This document shows, piece after piece, positions 25,428 to 33,087 of a stretch of 43,849 nt of DNA (position 1 is its first letter; each line of letters opens with the position of its first letter). The translations under genes were made by a program, and so were the position numbers. The DNA lies in the NCBI GenBank assembly GCA_023544525.1, contig JAMJFU010000007.1:1-43849 (forward strand). The letters are read 5' to 3'. The DNA is from Anaerolineae bacterium. GTDB lineage: Bacteria > Chloroflexota > Anaerolineae > JAAYZQ01. A model generated the notes under the pieces. It was not told the origin of the DNA, did no database searches, and worked only from the letters and a program-made list of their open reading frames with translations.

Positions 25428-27781
25428 ACACCAACACCCACAGAACAAAGTCGACTCTGTTTTACCTCTTGCTGGCCGCCATCGTAGCCGTGGGTGCGGG
25501 CCTGGGTATCGTCCGCCTCCTGAACGGATTGGGGACAACCACGGCCTTGAGCGATGGTTATCCCTGGGGGTTGTGGATCGTATACGACGTGTTCTTTGTA
25601 CCCTTCTCTGGCGGCGCCTTTATGATCCTGGCCGTTACCCACATCTACAACCGGAAGGAGTACCATGCCCTTGCCCGCCCGGTGGTCCTGGCCGGCTTCC
25701 TGGGTGAGATCATGGTTGTCCTGGTCCTTCTCATGGACCTTGGCCGGTGGCACCAGTTCTACAACGTCCTTTTTCCCTGGCACTGGAATATTAACTCGTT
25801 CATGTTCCAGGTCAGCATCTGCCTGACCATCTACATCGGGGTCATGGTCCTGGAGGTGGCACCTGCCATCCTGGAGCGCCTCAACTGGCAGCGACCACTC
25901 AGGCTCATCAAGGTGGCCACCTTGGCCATCGCTGGACTCGGGATCTTGCTTTCCTGTCTGCACCAGTCATCGCTTGGGGCGCTGTTCTTGCTGATGCCGT
26001 ACAAGCTCGACCCCCTGTGGTGGACCGGCCTCCTGCCCTTGCTGTTCTTCACCTCGGCAGTGTTCGCCGGGTTGTCCATGGCCATCCTCGTTGGCACGCT
26101 GAGCTTCAGAGCCGTCGGCCGACGGCTGCAGACCGACCTCCTCGCCAACTTGGCCCGTGCTGCGGCAGTGCTCCTGGGGGCCTACCTCGTGCTCAAGATC
26201 GCCGATCTGCTCATGGCCGGTGAGGCGAGCCTTCTCTTCAGCGGTGGATGGCTGACGGCCCTCTTCTGGGCCGAGATCCTCGTCGGAGTCCTGGTCCCCC
26301 TGGTCCTGTTTGGATGGCGGCGATTCCGGCAGACGAGTGCAGGCTTGACGTGGGGCTCCCTGAGCGTCTTGGGCGGCGTAGCCCTCAACCGGACCAATGT
26401 CGCCCTGCTCGCCTATCAGCCGCCTTCGGGGTCTCACTACTTTCCCAATTGGATGGAGATCGTCATCTCTGTGTCCGCAGTCGCGGCCGGGGTCCTCCTT
26501 TTTGCCATAGCCTTGCGCTTATTGCCTATCCTGCCCAAGGACGAACAAGCCTCGCTGCCTCCCCTGGGTTGGTCTCGCCGCGGATTGGCCTTTGCCCTGG
26601 GCGTCCTGGCGCTGTTGACCGTCGCGGTCGTCCTTTTGGTCCAGCCAGCCACAAGCGTTGAGGCATACAAGGCTCATATTGCCTCACCGGACGAGGCTGC
26701 CAAGAGTCCTGAATCGGGACTCTGCCTTAGCTGTCATGAGGATGCCCAGGTCCTGACCGGCGCGGGGGCCAGCTCAGAGATGCTGAGCCAGTTGACGATC
26801 GAGCCGCAGCCGCTCGAGACCCCACACGGCCGTCTGTCCTGCGTGGTGTGCCACTACGGTGACTCGGAGACAGAGGACATGGATCTCGCCCATGATGGCG
26901 TGTTGGTCGATCCCACGGTTGCCGAGGCAGAGCTGTGTGTCGCCTGCCATTCGGACCTCCCCGAAGAATTCCCGGAGGACAGGCTGCGGACCCCCCATGA
27001 CGAGGTGACGCACGGCGAGGTCGTCGACGTTGCCTGCAGCGACTGTCACGGTGCCGTTGGGCACGGCTTTGACCCTGTGAGCGGCAATTTCGTCTGCCCC
27101 ATGAGCGTCTGCCTCGACTGCCACATCGATAGAGAGCTGGAAAGCGAGCTCGTGGACTGCAGCGCCTGTCACATCGAACCCCATGCCGTGCCCCTGGCCA
27201 TGAGCTGTAGCGACTGCCATCAGGGCACGACAGAGTGGGCGCAGGTAGCAGCGGTCGACCACGAATTCCCACTAGAGGCAGCGCACGCTGAGTTGGAGTG
27301 CAGCACCTGCCACCAGGACATGGTCTGGACCGAGTATGCTGCTGGCGCGACCTGCGCCACCTGCCACCAGCCGCCCAGCGAACCACACTACGGCCCTGTG
27401 TGTGAGGACTGCCACACACCGGCGAGTTTCGCCGCGGCGACACCCCTGGTGGAGACGCACCCCGTTGAACTCACCGGAGCCCACCGGCAGGTGGCGTGCG
27501 GCCAGTGCCATCCTGGGGGGCAAGCCACACCCGAATATGTCTGTGCCGAGTGCCACCAGCCACCCACGGACCACCTGCCTGGAGACTGCAAGGTCTGCCA
27601 CGATCCTGAGGGTTGGGCGGGATCCGCCTCCTTCTGGACAGAACTGGCCCCTGCTATCACCCACGATGTAGACAGCCAAGGAAAATGTCTAATCTGCCAT
27701 GATCCAACGGACGGGATCCAGCCGTCCCCGGCCAACCACAGCCTCTACAGCAACGAGCAGTGTGGCCTGTGTCACAAGTGA
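25424..27781 (+). CDS. Fusion of NrfD/HybB-like quinone-reactive membrane domain and 15-heme c-type cytochrome
   Basis: 785 residues. Residues 1-415 hold ten or eleven membrane helices of the NrfD/HybB family, with HybB-like features (GYPWGLWIVYDVFFVPFSGG and MDLGRWHQFYN). The last helix (about 389-412) leads to an extracytoplasmic region with 15 CxxCH motifs between Cys434 and the penultimate residues; the final motif, CGLCH, is one residue from the end. NrfD proteins oxidise or reduce menaquinone. The fused heme chain would carry electrons to or from periplasmic or extracellular partners. Related modules exist as separate subunits (for example the Geobacter Cbc4-type complex, Qrc, alternative complex III). 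A single-chain form is unusual. No Mo/W, hydrogenase or nitrite reductase gene lies nearby. Confidence 0.93.
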   Translation: MNTNTHRTKSTLFYLLLAAIVAVGAGLGIVRLLNGLGTTTALSDGYPWGLWIVYDVFFVPFSGGAFMILAVTHIYNRKEYHALARPVVLAGFLGEIMVVLVLLMDLGRWHQFYNVLFPWHWNINSFMFQVSICLTIYIGVMVLEVAPAILERLNWQRPLRLIKVATLAIAGLGILLSCLHQSSLGALFLLMPYKLDPLWWTGLLPLLFFTSAVFAGLSMAILVGTLSFRAVGRRLQTDLLANLARAAAVLLGAYLVLKIADLLMAGEASLLFSGGWLTALFWAEILVGVLVPLVLFGWRRFRQTSAGLTWGSLSVLGGVALNRTNVALLAYQPPSGSHYFPNWMEIVISVSAVAAGVLLFAIALRLLPILPKDEQASLPPLGWSRRGLAFALGVLALLTVAVVLLVQPATSVEAYKAHIASPDEAAKSPESGLCLSCHEDAQVLTGAGASSEMLSQLTIEPQPLETPHGRLSCVVCHYGDSETEDMDLAHDGVLVDPTVAEAELCVACHSDLPEEFPEDRLRTPHDEVTHGEVVDVACSDCHGAVGHGFDPVSGNFVCPMSVCLDCHIDRELESELVDCSACHIEPHAVPLAMSCSDCHQGTTEWAQVAAVDHEFPLEAAHAELECSTCHQDMVWTEYAAGATCATCHQPPSEPHYGPVCEDCHTPASFAAATPLVETHPVELTGAHRQVACGQCHPGGQATPEYVCAECHQPPTDHLPGDCKVCHDPEGWAGSASFWTELAPAITHDVDSQGKCLICHDPTDGIQPSPANHSLYSNEQCGLCHK

Positions 27782-27839
27782 GGGTCAACCGTAACTGACG
27801 GCCCGGGACACACCCCGGGGCCATTCGTCTCCAACCTCT

Positions 27840-27878
27840 TGCCAGGAGGTGGGATCTGCCCAATCCCACCTCCTGGCA
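27840..27878 (+). terminator. Very strong 16-pair hairpin after the cytochrome gene
   Basis: TGCCAGGAGGTGGGAT (27840-27855) pairs perfectly with ATCCCACCTCCTGGCA (27863-27878) across seven bases. It is followed by TTAGTATGG rather than a T-run, so it may end transcription imperfectly or protect the mRNA 3' end. It separates the electron-transfer operon from the tpiA promoter. Confidence 0.6.
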
Positions 27879-27896
27879 TTAGTATGGCATCACTGC

Positions 27897-27925
27897 TTGC
27901 CGGCCCCTCCCTTTTGCAGTATAAT
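27897..27925 (+). promoter_or_regulatory. Sigma-70-type promoter of tpiA
   Basis: TTGCCG (27897-27902), a 17-base spacer, TATAAT (27920-27925). The roughly 75-base leader contains GCCTGCC (27945-27951) paired with GGCAGGC (27970-27976), a possible small hairpin ahead of the ribosome site. Confidence 0.75.
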
Positions 27926-28003
27926 GAACCGGTCCGACCAGGCCGCCTGCCCGGGTACAAGAATCGCCAGGCAGGCCGCTTATACCATGCAGGAGGTGCA
28001 GAC

Positions 28004-28771
28004 TTGCGAAAACCCATTCTAGCTGGAAACTGGAAAATGCACATGACCATCGCCGAGGCGACCGACTTTGTGCGCAACATCCGCCGCGGGCTCAACGACA
28101 TACGCGGCGTTGACCGCGTGTTGTGCCCTCCCTTCACCAGCCTACCCATCGTCAAAGAGCTCCTCTCGGCCACGCAGATCGAGCTGGGTGCCCAGAACAT
28201 GCATTGGGAGGAGAAAGGCGCCTACACCGGGGAGATCTCGCCCCAGATGGTCCAGGAGCTCTGCCAATACGTGATCCTGGGCCACTCGGAGCGACGGGCC
28301 TATTTTGGCGAAACCGACGAGGGCGTGAACCGCAAGATCAAGGCTGCCCTGGCCCACGGCCTGAAACCCATCGTCTGTGTCGGCGAAACTGAAGAACAGC
28401 ACGACGCTGACCAGACAGAGCAGGTAGTCGGTGGGCAGCTTCGCGACTGCCTGGCCGGGCTGAACGCCCACGAGGTAACCCAGCTGGTCATCGCCTACGA
28501 ACCGATCTGGGCCATTGGCACGGGCAAGGCAGCCACTTCCGCGGGGGCCGGGTCGGTGATCGGACTGACCATTCGCGGCACCATCTCCACGCTCTATGAC
28601 GAAGCCACCGCTCAGGCGGTCCGCGTCCAGTACGGCGGTAGCGTCAAGCCGGACAACATCGCCGAGTTCATGGCCCATCCCGACATTGACGGCGCACTGG
28701 TCGGCGGAGCGAGCCTCAAGCCCGATTTCGTTGAGCTGGTGCGCATCGCGGCAGAGACCAGCGGCGTCTAG
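28004..28771 (+). CDS. tpiA: Triose-phosphate isomerase
   Basis: 255 residues from a TTG start at 28004, five bases after AGGAGGTG. The frame extends upstream, but only the TTG gives the family's N-terminus (RKPILAGNWKMH) directly after a ribosome site; a nearby ATG at 27987 is out of frame. Catalytic residues are Lys11, His94 (GHSERR) and Glu166 (AYEPIWAIGTG). It interconverts dihydroxyacetone phosphate and glyceraldehyde 3-phosphate in glycolysis/gluconeogenesis. The gene stands alone between its own promoter and a clear terminator, not in a gap-pgk operon. Confidence 0.97.
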   Translation: MRKPILAGNWKMHMTIAEATDFVRNIRRGLNDIRGVDRVLCPPFTSLPIVKELLSATQIELGAQNMHWEEKGAYTGEISPQMVQELCQYVILGHSERRAYFGETDEGVNRKIKAALAHGLKPIVCVGETEEQHDADQTEQVVGGQLRDCLAGLNAHEVTQLVIAYEPIWAIGTGKAATSAGAGSVIGLTIRGTISTLYDEATAQAVRVQYGGSVKPDNIAEFMAHPDIDGALVGGASLKPDFVELVRIAAETSGV

Positions 28772-28806
28772 CTGGCAACGAACACGCGCCAGGCGCCCAG
28801 ACGTCA

Positions 28807-28837
28807 AGAGAGCCAGTGCTGACTGGCTCTCTTTTTC
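28807..28837 (+). terminator. Rho-independent terminator of tpiA
   Basis: AGAGAGCCAG (28807-28816) pairs perfectly with CTGGCTCTCT (28823-28832) across six bases and is followed directly by TTTTTC. Classic form. Confidence 0.92.
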
Positions 28838-28977
28838 TTGTGCCCATCGCCGCCAGAGAAGTGGCACCCGGACCGGTCGCGGCCGGCTGGGACACAGCAT
28901 GTGCCCGTGCACTTGCTCACGCGCCCAGGTCAGGGCCCTGTCAAAGTCGTCCAGCCGCCTCGCTCTGCCCGCTGTCC

Positions 28978-29047
28978 TGTCACCCTGAGCGAAGCGAAGG
29001 GTCTCCACTGGGCTGGGGCGAGATGCTTCGCTACGCTCAGCATGACA
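28978..29047. repeat. Imperfect palindromic repeat element (about 70 bases)
   Basis: Arms 28978-29005 and 29020-29047 are inverted copies matching at 23 of 28 positions, with a 14-base centre. The arms carry the CTGAGCGAAGCGAAGG type of sequence that I recall from dispersed intergenic repeats in many environmental bacterial genomes. Only this one copy is in the window. It sits between the tpiA terminator and the next promoter. Confidence 0.65.
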
Positions 29048-29091
29048 AGTTCGCTGACTTTGACGCGGCCCTACGCCCAGGTTCTGTGCTG

Positions 29092-29120
29092 TTGTCAAGC
29101 CCAAGGCCTTGTGCTATACT
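29092..29120 (+). promoter_or_regulatory. Sigma-70-type promoter of the carboxyltransferase operon
   Basis: TTGTCA (29092-29097), a 17-base spacer, TATACT (29115-29120). The first gene starts at 29153 with GGAGGTGAAAG before the ATG. Confidence 0.75.
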
Positions 29121-29152
29121 ACTCCCGTCATTCCAGCCCGGGGAGGTGAAAG

Positions 29153-30703
29153 ATGACCGCCGATCACAAGATCCAGAAGCTGCGGCAGATGCGCGAGCAG
29201 GCCCGGCAAGGTGGCGGAGAGACGCGGGTCGAACGCCAACACGCCAAAGGCAAGCTTACAGCGCGCGAGCGGGTCGAAAGACTGCTAGATCCAGGCACCT
29301 TCCGCGAGATGGACCCCTTCGTCACCCACCGCACCGTAGGCTTTGGCATCGAGGAGCAGAGATACCTGGGCGACAGCGTAGTCACTGGCTGGGGCACGGT
29401 CGAGGGGCGCCTCGTCTATGTCTTTAGCCAGGACTTTACCGTCTTTGGTGGCTCGCTGGGTGAGGTCCATGCCGAAAAGGTCTGCAAGGTGATGGATCTG
29501 GCCATGAAGAACGGAGCCCCGGTCATCGGCATCAACGATTCGGGTGGGGCGCGCATTCAGGAAGGGGTCGTCAGCCTGGCGGCCTACGCCTATGTCTTTT
29601 TGCGCAACGTGCTGGCCTCCGGCGTCGTGCCCCAGATCAGCGCCATCATGGGCCCCTGCGCTGGCGGCGCTGTCTATTCACCGGCCATGACCGACTTTAT
29701 CCTCATGGTCAAAGAGACCAGCTTCATGCACATCACCGGGCCGGACGTCATCAAGACCGTCACCCGCGAGGAGGTCACGTCTGAGGATCTCGGCGGGGCC
29801 ATGGTCCACAATACCAAGAGTGGCGTGGCCCATTTCGCGGCCGAGGATGAAGAAGATGCATTCTACCAGCTACGCAAGCTGCTGGGCTATCTGCCCCAAA
29901 ACAACATGGAGGATCCGCCCTTTGTGCCTACCGAGGATCCCGCGAACCGGATGGATGAGGCCCTGGACACGCTCGTGCCAGACAGCCCCAACAAGCCCTA
30001 CAACATGAAGGATATCATCCGGCGCGTGGTCGACGACGGCGACTTTTTTGAGGTACAGGCTCACTGGGCCCAGAACATCATCATCGGCTTTGCCCGGATC
30101 GGCGGCTTCTCGGTGGGCATCGTAGCCCAACAGCCGATGATCCTCGCCGGCGTGCTGGACATCGACTCCAGCACCAAGGCTGCCCGTTTTGTCCGCTTCT
30201 GCGACTGCTTCAACATCCCCATCATCACCTTCGAGGATGTACCTGGTTTCCTGCCCGGCGTGGCCCAGGAGCATGGCGGCATCATCCGCAACGGGGCCAA
30301 GCTGCTGTACGCCTACTGCGAAGCCACAGTACCAAAGATCACCATCATCACCCGCAAGGCCTATGGCGGCGCCTACGACGTGATGAGCTCCAAGCACATC
30401 CGCGGTGACATCAACTACGCCTGGCCCTCGGCCGAGATTGCCGTCATGGGACCCGAAGGGGCTGTCAGCATCATCTTTCGCAAGCAGATTGCCGATGCCG
30501 AGGACCCTGAGGCAGAACAGGCACGGCTGGTCGAGGAATATCGCGACACCTTTGCCAATCCATTTGTGGCAGCGTCGCGGGGCTACATCGACGACGTGAT
30601 CGAGCCGCGCGAGACCCGGCCCCGCCTCATCGAGGCCCTGCAGATGCTGCGCAACAAGCGGGACACGAACCCGCCCAAAAAACATGGCAACATCCCCCTG
30701 TAG
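29153..30703 (+). CDS. Acyl-CoA carboxyltransferase, 12S/PccB/MmdA type
   Basis: 516 residues, usual length for the family. It has the two crotonase-like halves with oxyanion-hole glycines ([10 protein letters not shown] in the first half, GGAYDVMSS in the second) and the acyl-CoA pocket region [12 protein letters not shown]. Such subunits move a carboxyl group between carboxybiotin and an acyl-CoA, here most likely propionyl-CoA/methylmalonyl-CoA. Downstream genes supply a 5S-like subunit and a biotin carrier but no biotin carboxylase, so it may belong to a transcarboxylase (EC 2.1.3.1) rather than an ATP-using propionyl-CoA carboxylase. First gene of the operon. Confidence 0.95.
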   Translation: MTADHKIQKLRQMREQARQGGGETRVERQHAKGKLTARERVERLLDPGTFREMDPFVTHRTVGFGIEEQRYLGDSVVTGWGTVEGRLVYVFSQDFTVFGGSLGEVHAEKVCKVMDLAMKNGAPVIGINDSGGARIQEGVVSLAAYAYVFLRNVLASGVVPQISAIMGPCAGGAVYSPAMTDFILMVKETSFMHITGPDVIKTVTREEVTSEDLGGAMVHNTKSGVAHFAAEDEEDAFYQLRKLLGYLPQNNMEDPPFVPTEDPANRMDEALDTLVPDSPNKPYNMKDIIRRVVDDGDFFEVQAHWAQNIIIGFARIGGFSVGIVAQQPMILAGVLDIDSSTKAARFVRFCDCFNIPIITFEDVPGFLPGVAQEHGGIIRNGAKLLYAYCEATVPKITIITRKAYGGAYDVMSSKHIRGDINYAWPSAEIAVMGPEGAVSIIFRKQIADAEDPEAEQARLVEEYRDTFANPFVAASRGYIDDVIEPRETRPRLIEALQMLRNKRDTNPPKKHGNIPL

Positions 30704-30755
30704 CGTGGCTGCATTGGGGTTGTCTCCACAGGCCGGGGCGAAGGAGGAAAAGCAG

Positions 30756-31076
30756 GTGGCTGAGCGCAAGACGAGCATTTCCGAGGCGGCTGAGGCCCTG
30801 ACCCAGCCTTTCACCCACACCGTGCTGGGCCAGGTGGATGATTACTGTGCCTATCTCAGCCGGTTCATGGGGGCCTATCGGTTTCACGAGCACGCCAAAG
30901 ACGAGATGTACATTGTGCTGGAGGGCGAGATCTTTATCGACTACTTTGACGGCCCCAGTGTACCCGTTCGTCAAGGTGAAGTCCTGGTGGTCAAGGCTGG
31001 GGAACGCCATCGCTCGCGTGCCGAGCAAGAGTCCCTGGTGCTGATCTTCAAAGCCGCCCACCTCTTTGCCGAGTAG
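30756..31076 (+). CDS. Small cupin-domain protein
   Basis: 106 residues from GTG 30756, eight bases after AAGGAGG; a longer in-frame start at 30684 lacks this and overlaps the previous gene. A single cupin barrel has the metal-site pattern His-x-His (FHEHAKDEMY), a following Glu, and a later His (GERHRS). The protein could be a small isomerase, dioxygenase or ligand-binding regulator; the substrate cannot be told. It lies between carboxyltransferase subunit genes with short gaps (52 and 9 bases), so it is co-expressed with them. Confidence 0.8.
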   Translation: MAERKTSISEAAEALTQPFTHTVLGQVDDYCAYLSRFMGAYRFHEHAKDEMYIVLEGEIFIDYFDGPSVPVRQGEVLVVKAGERHRSRAEQESLVLIFKAAHLFAE

Positions 31077-31085
31077 GAGATGACT

Positions 31086-32603
31086 ATGGGAGAGAATCCA
31101 GTCCGCATCTGTGATACCATCCTGCGCGACGCACACCAGAGTCTGCTCGCCACACGGATGCGCACCGACGACATGCTGCCCATCGCCGAGAAACTGGACC
31201 AGGCCGGGTATTGGTCGGTCGAGATGTGGGGCGGCGCGACCTTTGACTCGGCCATGCGCTTCCTGAACGAAGATCCCTGGGAGCGGATCCGCAAGCTGAA
31301 AGCACGGATGCCCAACACCCCCTTCCAGATGCTCCTACGGGGCCAGAACGTGGTGGGTTACAAGCATTACCCTGACGACGTCTTGGAGCGGTTCGTGGTC
31401 AATGCCTACCAGAACGGTATCCAGGTTTTTCGCGTGTTCGATGCACTGAACGACGTGCGCAATATGCGCCGGGCCATGGAGGTGGTCAAGCGCGAGGGGG
31501 CACACGTCCAGGGCGCCATCTGCTACACCATCAGCCCTGTCCACAGCGTCGACAGTTTCGTCGAGATGGCCCACATCCTGGAAGATATGGGCGCTGACAC
31601 GGTCTGCGTCAAGGACATGGCCGGGCTGCTCTCACCCTACGTGGCCCACGAACTGGTGAGCCGCTTGAAGGACGAGATCCAGGCACCGATCCACCTGCAT
31701 ACCCATTATACCAGCGGCATGGCCATGGCCGCCGTGCTGAAAGCGATCGAGGCCGGCGTGGACATTGTGGATACCGCTATCTCGGCCCTGGCCATGGTTA
31801 CCTCTCAGCCACCCACCGAGACGCTGGTGCGCATCCTGCAAGAGTCGCCGCGCGATACGGGGCTCGACCTGGGCTTGCTGGCCGAGATCAGCCAGTACTT
31901 TTCCGAGGTGCGCAAGCGCTACGCCGCCTTTGAGAGTGGCATGCAGGGCGTGGACGTCAACGTCCTGCAGTTCCAGATCCCGGGGGGGATGTTGTCCAAC
32001 CTGGTCTCCCAGTTGCGGGAGCAGGGCGCCGAGCACCGCTACGCAGAGGTGCTGGAGGAAGTGCCCCGGGTCCGCGAAGAGCTGGGCTACCCGCCCCTGG
32101 TCACACCCAGCAGCCAGATCGTGGGCACACAGGCCACGCTCAACGTGGTCCTGGGCGAGCGTTACAAAGTGATCCCGGGCGAGGTCAAGAACTATGTGCG
32201 GGGCTACTATGGCCGGCCGCCCGCGCCCATCGACGAGGAGGTCAAGCGCAAGGCCATCGGCGACGAGGAGCCGATCGACTGCCGGCCAGCCGACCTGATC
32301 CCGCCCGGCATGGAGGCCGCAAAGGCCGAGATCGGGGACCTGGCCGAGAGTGAAGAAGACATCATCAGTTACGCCCTGTTTCCCCAGGTAGCGCGGCCTT
32401 TCCTGGAGAGACGCCAGCGTGGGACGGGGGGCAGGGAGGCGTTGGTCGCCGCCATAGCTGCCCTGGTCGTCCAGCGGATGGAGTGCCGGCCTGCAGCCAT
32501 TGCCGAGAAGGCAGCGGCCTCGACCTCACCCTGGAAGATGGCCTGGCGTCCGCAAAGGGGGCGATGGGCCAGCCTGCTCGAGGGCGCCGGAGGCACACGA
32601 TGA
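31086..32603 (+). CDS. Pyruvate/oxaloacetate carboxyltransferase, 5S/OadA/PycB type
   Basis: 505 residues from ATG 31086, six bases after AGGAG; an ATG at 31080 sits too close to that site. A TIM-barrel carboxyltransferase has the metal Asp in CDTILRDAHQ, HLHTHYTSG for the metal His pair, and the lysine expected to be carbamylated in VCVKDMAGLL. The C-terminal PYC_OADA helical domain follows (about 300-450). No biotin domain is attached; the carrier is the next gene, overlapped by ATGA. The family moves CO2 between oxaloacetate/pyruvate and biotin. The last 40 residues are Arg/Ala-rich and unlike the core. Confidence 0.94.
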   Translation: MGENPVRICDTILRDAHQSLLATRMRTDDMLPIAEKLDQAGYWSVEMWGGATFDSAMRFLNEDPWERIRKLKARMPNTPFQMLLRGQNVVGYKHYPDDVLERFVVNAYQNGIQVFRVFDALNDVRNMRRAMEVVKREGAHVQGAICYTISPVHSVDSFVEMAHILEDMGADTVCVKDMAGLLSPYVAHELVSRLKDEIQAPIHLHTHYTSGMAMAAVLKAIEAGVDIVDTAISALAMVTSQPPTETLVRILQESPRDTGLDLGLLAEISQYFSEVRKRYAAFESGMQGVDVNVLQFQIPGGMLSNLVSQLREQGAEHRYAEVLEEVPRVREELGYPPLVTPSSQIVGTQATLNVVLGERYKVIPGEVKNYVRGYYGRPPAPIDEEVKRKAIGDEEPIDCRPADLIPPGMEAAKAEIGDLAESEEDIISYALFPQVARPFLERRQRGTGGREALVAAIAALVVQRMECRPAAIAEKAAASTSPWKMAWRPQRGRWASLLEGAGGTR

Positions 32604-33079
32604 GCAGAGAGTTCTCGCTCACCCTGGAGGGCACGACGTACAAGGTCGTGGTGGATGGCAACTCGGTCCTGGTAAATGGCCTCCCCTTCGTCGTCGGTTT
32701 CGAGCCCGAGGGGAACCGGGTCCTGGTGGATGGTGTCTCCTACGACCTGGAGCTCAGTGAAGAGGGCCATCGTGTGCTGGTCGGTGGCATTGCCTACGAC
32801 CTGGGCATCGAGGGGTTAGAGGAGGCCAGAGCGGGTCCCAGAAAGGACTCTGCCGCTGTCGCTGGCGAGGGAGCCGTGACGGCCATTATGCCCGGCAAGA
32901 TCATCCGCCTGCTGGTCGCCGAAGGTGACCAGGTGGAGGAAGGTGACGTCATCTGCATCCTGGAAGCGATGAAGATGGAAAATGAGCTCAAAGCCCCCAG
33001 GGCCGGGTCGGTAAAAGCGCTCTACGTCCAGGCTGGACAGGACGTCGAGATGGGGGCGGCATTGGCCGAGATCGACTAG
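32600..33079 (+). CDS. Biotin carboxyl carrier protein (1.3S-like)
   Basis: 159 residues, starting in the previous gene's stop (ATGA). The C-terminal half (about 90-159) is a biotinyl domain with Lys125 in EAMKMEN as the biotin site. The N-terminal 70 residues hold three short repeats of the form VLV-x-G-x-x-(Y/F), at about 23, 41 and 59 ([27 protein letters not shown]). These may dock the carrier to its carboxyltransferases. It should shuttle carboxyl groups between the 12S-like and 5S-like subunits. It is longer than the roughly 120-residue Propionibacterium 1.3S subunit because of the repeats. Confidence 0.93.
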   Translation: MSREFSLTLEGTTYKVVVDGNSVLVNGLPFVVGFEPEGNRVLVDGVSYDLELSEEGHRVLVGGIAYDLGIEGLEEARAGPRKDSAAVAGEGAVTAIMPGKIIRLLVAEGDQVEEGDVICILEAMKMENELKAPRAGSVKALYVQAGQDVEMGAALAEID

Positions 33080-33087
33080 GAGTACGG

